The notes under the pieces were generated by a model. It was not told the origin of the DNA. It saw only the letters and a list, made by a program, of their open reading frames with translations, and did no database searches. From positions 1-61,689 of IMG/VR virus record IMGVR_UViG_3300011113_000660: a DNA stretch of 61,689 nucleotides; one strand, given 5' to 3'. Every line of letters begins with the position of its first letter. Within the stretch, counting starts at the first letter, position 1. The position numbers and the translations under genes are program-made. This document shows, one piece after another, positions 22,850-31,192 of the stretch. The stretch comes from a virus.

Positions 22850-25800
22850 ATGCCAGTTACAAGAATTAAGAATAATCAGGTCACTGATAGCTCAGCAGGT
22901 AACACACAAGTTGGTATCAACGCAGGTACCAAATTACAAGATTATTCCATCACAGCCGGCAAAATAGCCAACAGCTTGGTGTATGGATCAGACCTTACAG
23001 TCACTGGTAACCTCACAGTGCAGGGCAACAGCACTGCTATTGACACCACCATAACCACCATTGAAGATCCGATCATAGTTTTAGCTTCTACTCAGACTTC
23101 GGGTGCTCCGGCTGTGGACATTGGTTACTTGGGTTTCCGCGGCAATCAAAGCAACATAGCATTTGTCTGGGACGAAAGCGCCGGACAGTTTGTAACAGCG
23201 TTTACCAGCACCGGAGAAAGCAACACCACGATTACCATAACCAGCTATGCCAATTTGCAAATTGGCAATCTCAGCTTGACTGGCAACATACTCAACAGCT
23301 CGCTCAATGTCACTGGCAATATTACCGGTGGAAATCTACTGACCCCGGGCTTGATCAGTGCCACTTCGACCATAACATCAGCGGCCAACATCACAGGTGG
23401 CAATGTCCTAACTGCTGGCATAATGAGCAGTACCGGCAATGGCATACATGGCAACATACTAACAGGCGGAGTAGTCACAGCCACTGGCAACATCACTGGT
23501 GGCAACGTCACTACAGCAGGCAATGTCACCGGTGGCAACTTGCTCACAGGCGGATTGATCAGCGCCGCAGGTAATATCATAGCCAATCCTAGCAGTTTCT
23601 TCATTGGTAACGGTAGCCAGCTCACAGGCGTGATAGCCACAAGTGCTGGATTCCCAGTCAGCAACGGCACCAGCAACATCAATGCCGCGGTCAATGCCAA
23701 CATCACAGTGGGTGTAAGTGGCACCAGCAACGTGGCAGTGTTTGCTTCTACAGGTGTGTTTGTCACTGGAGTAAACAGTGTCAGCGGCAACATCACAGGT
23801 GGCAATGTCCTGACCGGTGGTCTTGTTTCAGCCACAGGAACAATCACATCAGCTGCCAACGTCACTGGTGGCAACTTACTCACTGCTGGTTTGATCACAG
23901 CCACAGGCACAATAACCAGTGCTGCCAACATTATTGGTGCTAACGTCACCACAGCTGGACTAGTGACAGCCACAGGCAACGTCACTGGCGGCAACATCAA
24001 CACTGCAGGTCTAATCACAGCCACAGGCAACGTCACAGGTGGTAACATATTGACTGGTGGCCTTATTTCAGCCACAGGAACAATCACATCAGCAGCCAAC
24101 ATCACGGGCGGCAACATCAACACTGCAGGCCAAGTCACAGCCACAGGCAACATCACTGGCGGTAATATTTTAACCAGCGGATTGATTTCAGCCGCAGGGC
24201 TGGCCACCAGCGGCAACGTGGCCACAGCAGGCACTGTCAGTGCCACCGGAAACATCAACACAGCAGGCAATCTAAATCTTGGTGGCAACATTGTTGACTC
24301 AAATGCTTTGACCATCAGCACAGCCACCGGAGATCTAAATCTCAGTCCAGCTGGCAACGTCAACGTGGGTACCAGATATATCAATAATGTGATCAATCCG
24401 GTACAAAATCAAGACGCGGCCACCAAGATCTACGTGGATAATGCAGTGTCTACTGCAATTTCATACCATCAACCGGTGTTAGCAGCTTCCACAGCCAACA
24501 TGGCCACTACCACAGGTGGCACAATCACCTATACCCAACCCAACGGTGCGGCCAACGGCGTTGGTGCGTTGTTGACCACCACAGGTTCGTTCAATCTCAT
24601 CGACACAGCCAACGTTCAAACCCTGGGCACAAGAATCTTGATCAAGAACGAGGCCAATGCGGTATTCAACGGCGTTTACACCTGGGCCAATGCCACAAAC
24701 ATTGTGCGAGCCACAGATGCTGACACCTACGGTGCTGGTAATACCAGCGCCCTGGGACTCAATGACTATTTCTTTGTGAGTTCGGGCAATGTCAACTTGG
24801 GCAGTGCTTACATTGTCAGTGCACCAGTAGGCACAATCACATTTGGCACCAGCAATATACAATTTGCTCAGTTCAGCCAGAGCCAGGTCTACACAGCCAA
24901 CACAAGTGCTGGTATCAGTTTAACGGGCACAGTATTTTCAGCCAAGGTCGATAACAACACCACAGCCTTTGATGGCGGTGGCAATATCTCAGTCAAAGCC
25001 GGTGCTAATTTAACAACACCCAACATTGGTGCTGCCACTGGCACAAGTTTGAGTGCCACTGGCAACATCCAAGGTGCAAATCTGATCACAGGTGGTTTTG
25101 TCACTGCTACAGGTAACTTGGTGGGTGGCAACGTCAACACAGCTGGCGTGGTAACTGCCACCGGCAACGTCACTGGTGGTAACATCTTGACTGCTGGCAT
25201 TATGAGTTCAACCGGCAATGGCATACATGGCAACATCCTAACTGGCGGAGTAGTCACAGCCACTGGCAACATCACTGGTGGAAACATCTTGACCGCTGGA
25301 CTGGTAAGTGCCACTGGAATCATCACTTCAGCTTCCAACATCTCTGGTGCAAACGTCACCACAGCAGGCCTGATTACTGCCACGGGCAACATTACCGGTG
25401 GCAACTTGCTCACAGGCGGATTGATCAGCTCAACTGGTGCTGTAACCAGCGGTGGATTTACCACCACAGGCAATGTCACCGGCGGCAACATCCTGTATGG
25501 ATCGGGCATAGTGTCTGGCACAGGCAACGTTTATGCCGCAAACTTCTTTGGTAACATTGCAGGTAACATTGATGCCGCGGGCGCAAACACCCAGGTCCAG
25601 TTCAACGATACCGGAGATATCCTGGGAGCCAGCGCAGGATTCACGTTCAACAAGGTTGGCAATGTATTGACAGCCAACGGCAACATCAACGGAGCCAACC
25701 TGTTCACAGGTGGTTCAGTGAGTGCTACTGCCAACATCACTGGTGGAAACATCTTGACAGCAGGTCTTATTAGTGCCACTAGCACTATCACTTCTGCTGC

Positions 25801-27514
25801 CAATGTCACTGGTGGCAATGTCAATACCGCAGGCTTGATCACTGCCACTGGCAATGTCACTGGTGGCAATGTCAATACCGCAGGCTTGATCACTGCCACT
25901 GGCAACATCACAGGTGCCAATTTGATCTTGACTTCGGGCTTCATTGACGGTCCAGCCGCAGGCAGGATCACTATCAACGGTTCAGACATTGACACTGACT
26001 TTGCAGTGGATGGCGATACCTTGGCCAATGTGTTCTACGTGGATGCCGGCACAGGCACAGCCAGCTTTGGTGCCAGCACACAGGTCACCAATGCCATTGT
26101 AAACTTTGCTACTACTACCTCAATCAAGACGCCAGTGGGCAACACAGCACAACGTCCTGGTACTGGGGTCACAGGCATGTTGCGTTTCAACACCACCAGC
26201 AATGCCTTGGAAGTCTATGACAACAGTGCCTGGACCTCAGTGGGTGTTCCAGTGTTTACAGTCATAGCCGACGAACAGTTTGCCGGCGATGGATTGACGG
26301 TGGCATTTACGCTAGGCAGCACACAGACCACAAATAGCTGTATCGTGTCTATCAACGGTGTGGTACAGATTCCAACCTTGGCCTACTCGGTGGCAGGTAC
26401 CAATCCAACCTGTGTGCTCACATTCACAGAAGCTCCGGCTGCTGGTGACGTGATTGATGTGCGCCAGATCACCACCACCACTTCAGTTACCAGTATTGCC
26501 AACAGCAGTGGCAACGCAGTTATCGCAGTCAGTGCTACTTCTGCACAAACCAATGTCACCGGCGACCTCAGTGTCAGCGGAACAATTCTTGGTGGAAATA
26601 TCAACAGCACTGCTATCACCAGTGGCACGTCAAACATGTCAATTGTCAGCAGTGGTGGCAACATACGTGGCAACGTAGCTGGCACAACAGTGATGACTAT
26701 CAGCCCTGGCTTGGTAGACATTGTGGGCAACTTAACAGTGTCTGGCAACGCCACACTCAGTGGTAACATCTTGGGTGATCGTATCCAAAACGGCAACACA
26801 CAGATAGACATTCAAACAGCCAACGGCAATGCCAACGTCACAGTAGGTGGGACGTCTAACGTGGCTGTGTTTGCTACCACTGGTGTGTTTGTCACAGGTG
26901 TTATCAGTGCCTCTGGCTCAATCACTACAGGCGGAGATATCAGTATAACTGGCAACATCGTGGATGCTGCCGCATTGACCATCAGCACCGGCAGCAACGG
27001 CAATATCACATTGTCGCCCAATGGTACAGGTGTTATCATAGCCAGTAAAGACATACTCAACGGTCAAGCCAATGGTGTAGGTAACATTGGTAATGCTACC
27101 GGTTACTTCAACACTGTATTTGCCAAAGCAACTTCAGCACAATACGCTGACTTGGCAGAGAAATACACTGCAGATGCAGAATATGCACCTGGCACCGTTG
27201 TGATGTTTGGCGGTTCAGCAGAAGTTACAATTTGCTCGAACGATGCATGTGCAAGAGTAGCAGGTGTGGTTTCAACCAATCCCAGCTACAGGATGAACGA
27301 TGGTTTAGTTAGTGCTCACACTGCCATGGTAGCACTTACAGGTCGTGTGCCCACCAAGGTCACAGGCACAGTGCGCAAGGGCGATATGATGGTTTCAGCA
27401 GGTAACGGAACCGCAAGAGCTGAAGCTAACCCAGCGGTAGGAACAGTGATTGGTAAAGCTCTAGCTGACAGCGAAGGCGATGCAGTCATAGAAGTAGTGG
27501 TTGGCCGCGTTTAA
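22850..27514 (+). CDS. Giant repetitive tail fibre, 1554 aa
   Basis: The N-terminal VTRIKNNQVTDSSAGNTQV is an attachment-type start. Long runs of about 17-residue units (TATGNVTGGN.LTAGLI and variants, often with SATSTITSAANI inserts) follow, interrupted by globular modules: DAATKIYVDN near residue 525, a domain at about 540-690 (FNLIDTANVQTLGTRILIKN), and GNTAQR..RFNT..LEVYD near 1100. The last 120 residues (YADLAEKYTAD, RVAGVVSTNPSYRMN, VALTGRVPTKVTG, KGDMMVSAG) form a C-terminal domain shared with the 29119 gene and reminiscent of Peptidase_G2/intramolecular-chaperone tips; self-cleavage is unproven. Asn, Thr, Gly and Ala dominate. Late promoter(s) and a long leader precede it. Probably the main long tail fibre shaft. 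Confidence 0.78.
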   Translation: MPVTRIKNNQVTDSSAGNTQVGINAGTKLQDYSITAGKIANSLVYGSDLTVTGNLTVQGNSTAIDTTITTIEDPIIVLASTQTSGAPAVDIGYLGFRGNQSNIAFVWDESAGQFVTAFTSTGESNTTITITSYANLQIGNLSLTGNILNSSLNVTGNITGGNLLTPGLISATSTITSAANITGGNVLTAGIMSSTGNGIHGNILTGGVVTATGNITGGNVTTAGNVTGGNLLTGGLISAAGNIIANPSSFFIGNGSQLTGVIATSAGFPVSNGTSNINAAVNANITVGVSGTSNVAVFASTGVFVTGVNSVSGNITGGNVLTGGLVSATGTITSAANVTGGNLLTAGLITATGTITSAANIIGANVTTAGLVTATGNVTGGNINTAGLITATGNVTGGNILTGGLISATGTITSAANITGGNINTAGQVTATGNITGGNILTSGLISAAGLATSGNVATAGTVSATGNINTAGNLNLGGNIVDSNALTISTATGDLNLSPAGNVNVGTRYINNVINPVQNQDAATKIYVDNAVSTAISYHQPVLAASTANMATTTGGTITYTQPNGAANGVGALLTTTGSFNLIDTANVQTLGTRILIKNEANAVFNGVYTWANATNIVRATDADTYGAGNTSALGLNDYFFVSSGNVNLGSAYIVSAPVGTITFGTSNIQFAQFSQSQVYTANTSAGISLTGTVFSAKVDNNTTAFDGGGNISVKAGANLTTPNIGAATGTSLSATGNIQGANLITGGFVTATGNLVGGNVNTAGVVTATGNVTGGNILTAGIMSSTGNGIHGNILTGGVVTATGNITGGNILTAGLVSATGIITSASNISGANVTTAGLITATGNITGGNLLTGGLISSTGAVTSGGFTTTGNVTGGNILYGSGIVSGTGNVYAANFFGNIAGNIDAAGANTQVQFNDTGDILGASAGFTFNKVGNVLTANGNINGANLFTGGSVSATANITGGNILTAGLISATSTITSAANVTGGNVNTAGLITATGNVTGGNVNTAGLITATGNITGANLILTSGFIDGPAAGRITINGSDIDTDFAVDGDTLANVFYVDAGTGTASFGASTQVTNAIVNFATTTSIKTPVGNTAQRPGTGVTGMLRFNTTSNALEVYDNSAWTSVGVPVFTVIADEQFAGDGLTVAFTLGSTQTTNSCIVSINGVVQIPTLAYSVAGTNPTCVLTFTEAPAAGDVIDVRQITTTTSVTSIANSSGNAVIAVSATSAQTNVTGDLSVSGTILGGNINSTAITSGTSNMSIVSSGGNIRGNVAGTTVMTISPGLVDIVGNLTVSGNATLSGNILGDRIQNGNTQIDIQTANGNANVTVGGTSNVAVFATTGVFVTGVISASGSITTGGDISITGNIVDAAALTISTGSNGNITLSPNGTGVIIASKDILNGQANGVGNIGNATGYFNTVFAKATSAQYADLAEKYTADAEYAPGTVVMFGGSAEVTICSNDACARVAGVVSTNPSYRMNDGLVSAHTAMVALTGRVPTKVTGTVRKGDMMVSAGNGTARAEANPAVGTVIGKALADSEGDAVIEVVVGRV
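23330..25930 (+). repeat. Degenerate 51-nt coding repeats in the giant fibre
   Basis: Units of about 51 nt encode the 17-residue shaft motif and recur across this stretch, interrupted by the module region at about 24250-25050. Stretches are nearly identical at DNA level, for example about 90 nt around 23412-23510 and around 25196-25290 (both encode GNGIHGNILTGGVVTATGN). The same units appear in the fibre genes at 21604, 27592, 29119 and 51829. Confidence 0.8.
25801..25902 (+). repeat. Exact 51-bp tandem duplication
   Basis: 25801-25851 and 25852-25902 are identical as far as I can compare, encoding two copies of NVTGGNVNTAGLITATG. Identity at silent sites implies a recent duplication or gene conversion that lengthened the shaft by one unit. 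Confidence 0.85.
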
Positions 27515-27529
27515 CAGCTCAAAGTTGTG

Positions 27530-27559
27530 AAAAATAGGACTGGTCACAGTCCTATTTTT
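27530..27559 (+). terminator. Intrinsic terminator after giant fibre
   Basis: AAAAATAGGACTG-GTCA-CAGTCCTATTTTT: a perfect 13-bp stem with a T-run, 16 nt after the fibre stop. Confidence 0.9.
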
Positions 27560-27564
27560 TTGGC

Positions 27565-27570
27565 TAAATA
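27565..27570 (+). promoter_or_regulatory. Late promoter box after terminator
   Basis: GCTAAATA, only 5 bp after the terminator and 21 nt before the ATG at 27592, so the following fibre gene is an independent late unit. Confidence 0.62.
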
Positions 27571-27591
27571 TGTGATAAATCAGGACAGACC

Positions 27592-29073
27592 ATGGGCTTA
27601 ACCAAACCGCGTGCCGCGCAGATATTCAACTTAGATTACAAACAAAGTACGCGAGTTGTAACCACCACCAACATCACCTTGACTGGCGGAGCACCTAACC
27701 TGGTTGATGGAGTTACCCTGAGCCTGGGCGATCGTGTGCTGGTCACCGGACAAACCACAGGCAACCAAAATGGACTTTATTTGGTGACCACCCTAGGGTC
27801 GGGCGCCAATGGCACCTGGGCCAGAACCAGTGACGGCAACGAAAACGGTGAAATTGAAGCCGGCATGATCGTCATGGTCACCGAAGGCACCGTCTATGCC
27901 GACACACAGTGGAAACTGATCACTGATGATCCTATTACGATCAATACCACGGCCCTGACCTTTACACAAAACTACATGGCCAACTCCATATCGGGTGGCA
28001 CATCAAATGTGGTGGTCAACTCAAATGCCAATGTCACCATAAGCAGTGCCGGCACAGCCAATGTGCTCACAGTCAGCAACACCGGTGCTTTTGTCAGTGG
28101 CGTGACCAGCGCCAGTGGTAATATCACAGGTGGTAATTTAATAACTGCTGGACTGATCACAGCTACAGGCAATGTCACGGGTGGAAACATCTTGACCGCT
28201 GGACTGGTAAGTGCCACATCAACAATAACATCAGCAGCTAACATTACTGGCGGTAATGTGCTAACTGGCGGACTGGTCAGTGCCACTGGCAATGTCACAG
28301 GAAATTATATATTAGGCAATGGTGCATTGCTCACTGGTGTGATTACCTCCTCGTCTAACATCAACAATGGTACTAGTAATGTCACAGTGGTGTCATCGGG
28401 TGGTAATGTCACAGTGGGCATTGGTGGAACCAGCAACGTGGCCACATTTACCACAGCAGGTCTTGTTGCTAACTCCGTTGCCGCTACCAACAACGGTGGT
28501 GGCACCAACTTCAAAGTAGGTGATGACACCTGGCTTGGCGATATTAACGTGGCAGATACTCTAAGTATTCGAGGCCAGCAAAATGCCGCCAATGCATACA
28601 TAGTATTTGGCAATGCCGATGGCATACAGTTGGGTCGTGCAGGATCAGGGCCATTAACATACGGCGGAGCATTTAGTGCCACAGGCAATGTCACCGGCGG
28701 TAACATACTCACAGTGGGCCAAGTAAGCGCTACTGGTAACGTGACCGGCAACTTCTTTGTAGGAAACGGTGCGTTTTTAACTGGCCTAAGTGCCGGTTCC
28801 AGCAACGGTATCAGCAACGGTGCAACCAGCATTTCAATTCCCGTGGCGTCGGGCAACATAGCCATGAGCGTGGCTGGACAGTCCAACACGGTTGTTATCA
28901 ATCTGGGCAGTTTCACCATGTACGGCACATTTGCTGGACCCAAATCTTTAGAAGCCAACGTGACTGTGGCTCCTGCTGTCAATGCTTTGTTGATTGGCCC
29001 AGTGGTTCTGGGCAACGCCTACAATATCACAGTGCCCGATAGCAGCACACTGTATGTGTATGCAGAAGCTTGA
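27592..29073 (+). CDS. Fibre protein with distinct N-terminal domain
   Basis: 493 aa. Residues 1-125 form a separate domain (GLTKPRAAQIFNLDYKQSTR, LSLGDRVLVTGQTTGNQNGL, ADTQWKLITDDPITI). A related version, with LGTRILIKNEANAVFNGVYT, sits inside the giant fibre at about residues 540-690. A shaft of family repeats and GNGA.LTG units follows, ending in a beta domain with LEANVTVAPAVNALLIGPVV. The C-terminus lacks the YADLAE tip domain found in the 22850 and 29119 proteins. Probably a structural fibre or a distal fibre segment. It has its own late promoter. Confidence 0.68.
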   Translation: MGLTKPRAAQIFNLDYKQSTRVVTTTNITLTGGAPNLVDGVTLSLGDRVLVTGQTTGNQNGLYLVTTLGSGANGTWARTSDGNENGEIEAGMIVMVTEGTVYADTQWKLITDDPITINTTALTFTQNYMANSISGGTSNVVVNSNANVTISSAGTANVLTVSNTGAFVSGVTSASGNITGGNLITAGLITATGNVTGGNILTAGLVSATSTITSAANITGGNVLTGGLVSATGNVTGNYILGNGALLTGVITSSSNINNGTSNVTVVSSGGNVTVGIGGTSNVATFTTAGLVANSVAATNNGGGTNFKVGDDTWLGDINVADTLSIRGQQNAANAYIVFGNADGIQLGRAGSGPLTYGGAFSATGNVTGGNILTVGQVSATGNVTGNFFVGNGAFLTGLSAGSSNGISNGATSISIPVASGNIAMSVAGQSNTVVINLGSFTMYGTFAGPKSLEANVTVAPAVNALLIGPVVLGNAYNITVPDSSTLYVYAEA

Positions 29074-29092
29074 TTAAACTGAATTTGACAAC

Positions 29093-29098
29093 TAAATA
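29093..29098 (+). promoter_or_regulatory. Late promoter box before 29119
   Basis: ACTAAATA, 20 nt before the ATG at 29119, with AAAAGGA as ribosome-binding site. Confidence 0.6.
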
Positions 29099-29118
29099 TA
29101 GGATAAAAGGAACGCAAC

Positions 29119-30105
29119 ATGGCACTAGCACTAGACGGCACAACTGGCATATCAGCGTCGGGCAACATCACCGGCGGCAACGTAATTGCCAGCGGATCAT
29201 TGATTGTGGGCAGTTTTGCGCCAGCATCTCTCAGCACTGCTGGAAACGTCACTGGTGGCAACGTTTTAACAGGTGGCCGAGTCTCGGCCACTGGCAACAT
29301 CACAGGTAGTTTTATTCTTGGAAATGGTAGCCAGCTCACCGGCATTGACGCCACAAGCATCCAAAGTGGAACCAGCAACGTAAGAGTAGTCAGCTCGGGT
29401 GGCAACGTGGCCACGGGCATTGGTGGCACAGCCAACGTGGTTGTTGTGGCCACAACAGGACAGTTTGTAACTGGTGTTGTTAGTGCCTCTGGAGCAATTA
29501 CCACAGCAGGAGATATCAGTATCACTGGTAACATTGTTGACACTGGCCCACTGACTGTAACTACCACCAGCAACGGTAATATTACCTTGGCTCCCAATGG
29601 AACTGGTATAGTGATAGTCAACACCGATATCAGAAATGGCCAGGCCAGTGGCACAGGCAACATCGGAGCCAGTGGTGCAGTATTCAACACCATATTTGCC
29701 AAGGCCACATCAGCACAATACGCTGACTTGGCCGAAATGTACCAGGCCGACAAACAACTTGATGCCGGTCAAGTGGTTGAATTTGGTGGTGCTTATGAAA
29801 TACAAAAATCCATTAGCAGTCACAGTACTCGAGTGGCCGGCATAGTTTCTTCTAGTCCTAGCTATCTGATGAATTCTGCTCTGCAGGCTGAGTTCAAAGC
29901 TCCAGTGGCCTTGACTGGTCGTGTGCCCTGTTACGTGGTAGGCACAATCAGCAAAGGTGACAGATTGGTAGCCAGCGACATCTCTGGTGTGGCCACGGTT
30001 TTAGACATGACCAAATATGAACCAGGATGCATCCTTGGCAAGGCCTTGGAAGATTACGACAGCCAAGAAATTGGTCGAATAGAAGTAGCTGTAGGCAGGT
30101 TCTAA
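29119..30105 (+). CDS. Fibre protein with YADLAE-type C-terminal domain
   Basis: 328 aa. A short shaft of family repeats (residues 8-75) with GNGSQLTG units precedes a C-terminal half closely related to the end of the giant fibre: GNITLAPNGTGIVIVNTDI, FAKATSAQYADLAEMYQAD, RVAGIVSSSPSYLMN and VALTGRVPCYVVGTISKGD. This looks like a shortened paralogue that keeps the tip. If the C-terminal domain is an autocatalytic chaperone, both proteins would be processed. Its stop overlaps the start of the MptE-like gene. Confidence 0.68.
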   Translation: MALALDGTTGISASGNITGGNVIASGSLIVGSFAPASLSTAGNVTGGNVLTGGRVSATGNITGSFILGNGSQLTGIDATSIQSGTSNVRVVSSGGNVATGIGGTANVVVVATTGQFVTGVVSASGAITTAGDISITGNIVDTGPLTVTTTSNGNITLAPNGTGIVIVNTDIRNGQASGTGNIGASGAVFNTIFAKATSAQYADLAEMYQADKQLDAGQVVEFGGAYEIQKSISSHSTRVAGIVSSSPSYLMNSALQAEFKAPVALTGRVPCYVVGTISKGDRLVASDISGVATVLDMTKYEPGCILGKALEDYDSQEIGRIEVAVGRF

Positions 30106-30767
30106 TGCAGGCCCGATATAGATCGGACTATGCTGGCGAATTTGTGGTGGTAGAAACCCGGTGGTCAGCGGGTCGCAAAACCCAAACACGAGAGTGGATC
30201 GCCAATCCCATTGAAAACCATCACATAAGTGGTCGTGCGGCCTGTATTGGATCTGCATTTGACGCAGATCGTTTTGACCATGTCAGGTTGCAACGACACC
30301 GTGGCGGCTTGTTGGGTTCAAAAAAATTACAGACCTACGGTGTTGGTGACATAGCAAGTGCCATGCGCCTGGACTTTGCTGTGGAAACACGTGCCACCCA
30401 ACTTGCAACCTTGAAAGAATCAGGCTACGCAGAAAAAAACATCGTGTATACCACAGCCCGACAGTGTATTGCCATGCCAGGAGAATTTTATCTGATTCCC
30501 ATGGCGCCTGGCTTGTTGGACATAGCCATTTTGCCTTATCTGGCTGCCTTTGATGGGCATCAAGAAATATTTTTACTGGGCTACAATCAGGAAACACCTG
30601 TAGAGAATGCCACGTGGCATCAGCAGGTCAGTAACGTGATTGATGCCTATCCCGGCGTGCGATTCTATTTTGTTGGCGAACCTACCAACATGTATGATTC
30701 TTGGTTGGAACCTGCCAATGCCCAGGCTATGACTTATAGAGATTTCATTGGCTACTGCGATGTTTGA
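30105..30767 (+). CDS. MptE/DUF115-like protein, second copy
   Basis: 220 aa from the ATG at 30105, which overlaps the stop of the fibre gene; a longer in-frame ORF start would run into that gene. YLAAFDGHQEIFLLGYNQE parallels GLAAVDGHRRIYLLGFDLG of the 19657 protein, and both proteins end with a similar GVRFYFVGEP / VRFMRVYGAT strand. The N-terminal half is diverged. The two copies bracket the fibre cluster. A sugar-handling or fibre-modifying role is plausible because the bacterial relatives act in flagellin glycosylation, but no activity can be read directly. It overlaps the convergent NUDIX gene by 16 nt. Confidence 0.55.
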   Translation: MQARYRSDYAGEFVVVETRWSAGRKTQTREWIANPIENHHISGRAACIGSAFDADRFDHVRLQRHRGGLLGSKKLQTYGVGDIASAMRLDFAVETRATQLATLKESGYAEKNIVYTTARQCIAMPGEFYLIPMAPGLLDIAILPYLAAFDGHQEIFLLGYNQETPVENATWHQQVSNVIDAYPGVRFYFVGEPTNMYDSWLEPANAQAMTYRDFIGYCDV

Positions 30768-31192
30768 ACCGTGGCCTCAATGATCTGTATCTTGCTTTGA
30801 ACTGCTTCAAAATTCACAGTTGACCAAAGTCCTGGATGCATGGGTCTGGGCCAGGTTCCTGAATCAATCCAGGCATAACCCAGGTGTTCATGATTGAGTT
30901 CAGGCACAAACTCTTGTTCCACGCTGCAATAAAAAGTATGATAGGCAAATACTCCGTCGACTGTGGTGAATTTTTCAATGGGTATCAGGCGCATGAAGTC
31001 AGGCACAAAGCCCAGTTCTTCTCGGCACTCTCTGAACATGGCATCACGTAGGCTTTCGCCGGCTTCTATCCTACCGCCAGGCAGACCCCATGACCCTGGA
31101 TGTTTTGGATCGTTTCTCATGAGATACAGATAGCGGCCAGTATCTACAGCATAGAACCAAACTCCTACAGCGTTTACAATACTAGGCTCCAT
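30752..31192 (-). CDS. NUDIX hydrolase
   Basis: 146 aa with a perfect Nudix box at residues 40-62: Gly40, then Glu46 after five residues, seven more residues, then RECREELGF, matching Gx5Ex7REUxEExGU. The preceding SWGLPGGRIEAGE is typical of ADP-sugar or GDP-mannose/dNTP-type Nudix enzymes, and the family is often annotated as GDP-mannose mannosyl hydrolase or MutT-like. Substrate not determinable. The start overlaps the 3' end of gp15, so it is co-transcribed late with gp14 and gp15, an unusual place for a nucleotide-pool enzyme. Confidence 0.9.
   Translation of the reverse strand: MEPSIVNAVGVWFYAVDTGRYLYLMRNDPKHPGSWGLPGGRIEAGESLRDAMFRECREELGFVPDFMRLIPIEKFTTVDGVFAYHTFYCSVEQEFVPELNHEHLGYAWIDSGTWPRPMHPGLWSTVNFEAVQSKIQIIEATVQTSQ

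Noticed and set aside
23245-24396. 383-aa open frame on the - strand inside the giant fibre, and similar antisense frames at 24889-25527, 25531-26028, 28305-29753 and 21615-22121
   Set aside because: They are antisense shadows of the repetitive Thr/Gly/Asn-rich fibre genes; the translations are Pro/Val/Leu/Met-rich mirror images of the repeats without start signals.
23330-25930. CRISPR-like array from the regular repeats
   Set aside because: Repeats are in frame, degenerate and contiguous without spacers; they encode a fibre shaft. No cas genes are present.
21604-30105. Diversity-generating retroelement acting on a fibre tip
   Set aside because: No reverse transcriptase gene and no template/variable repeat pair with adenine-biased differences was seen; variation is in unit number and module exchange.
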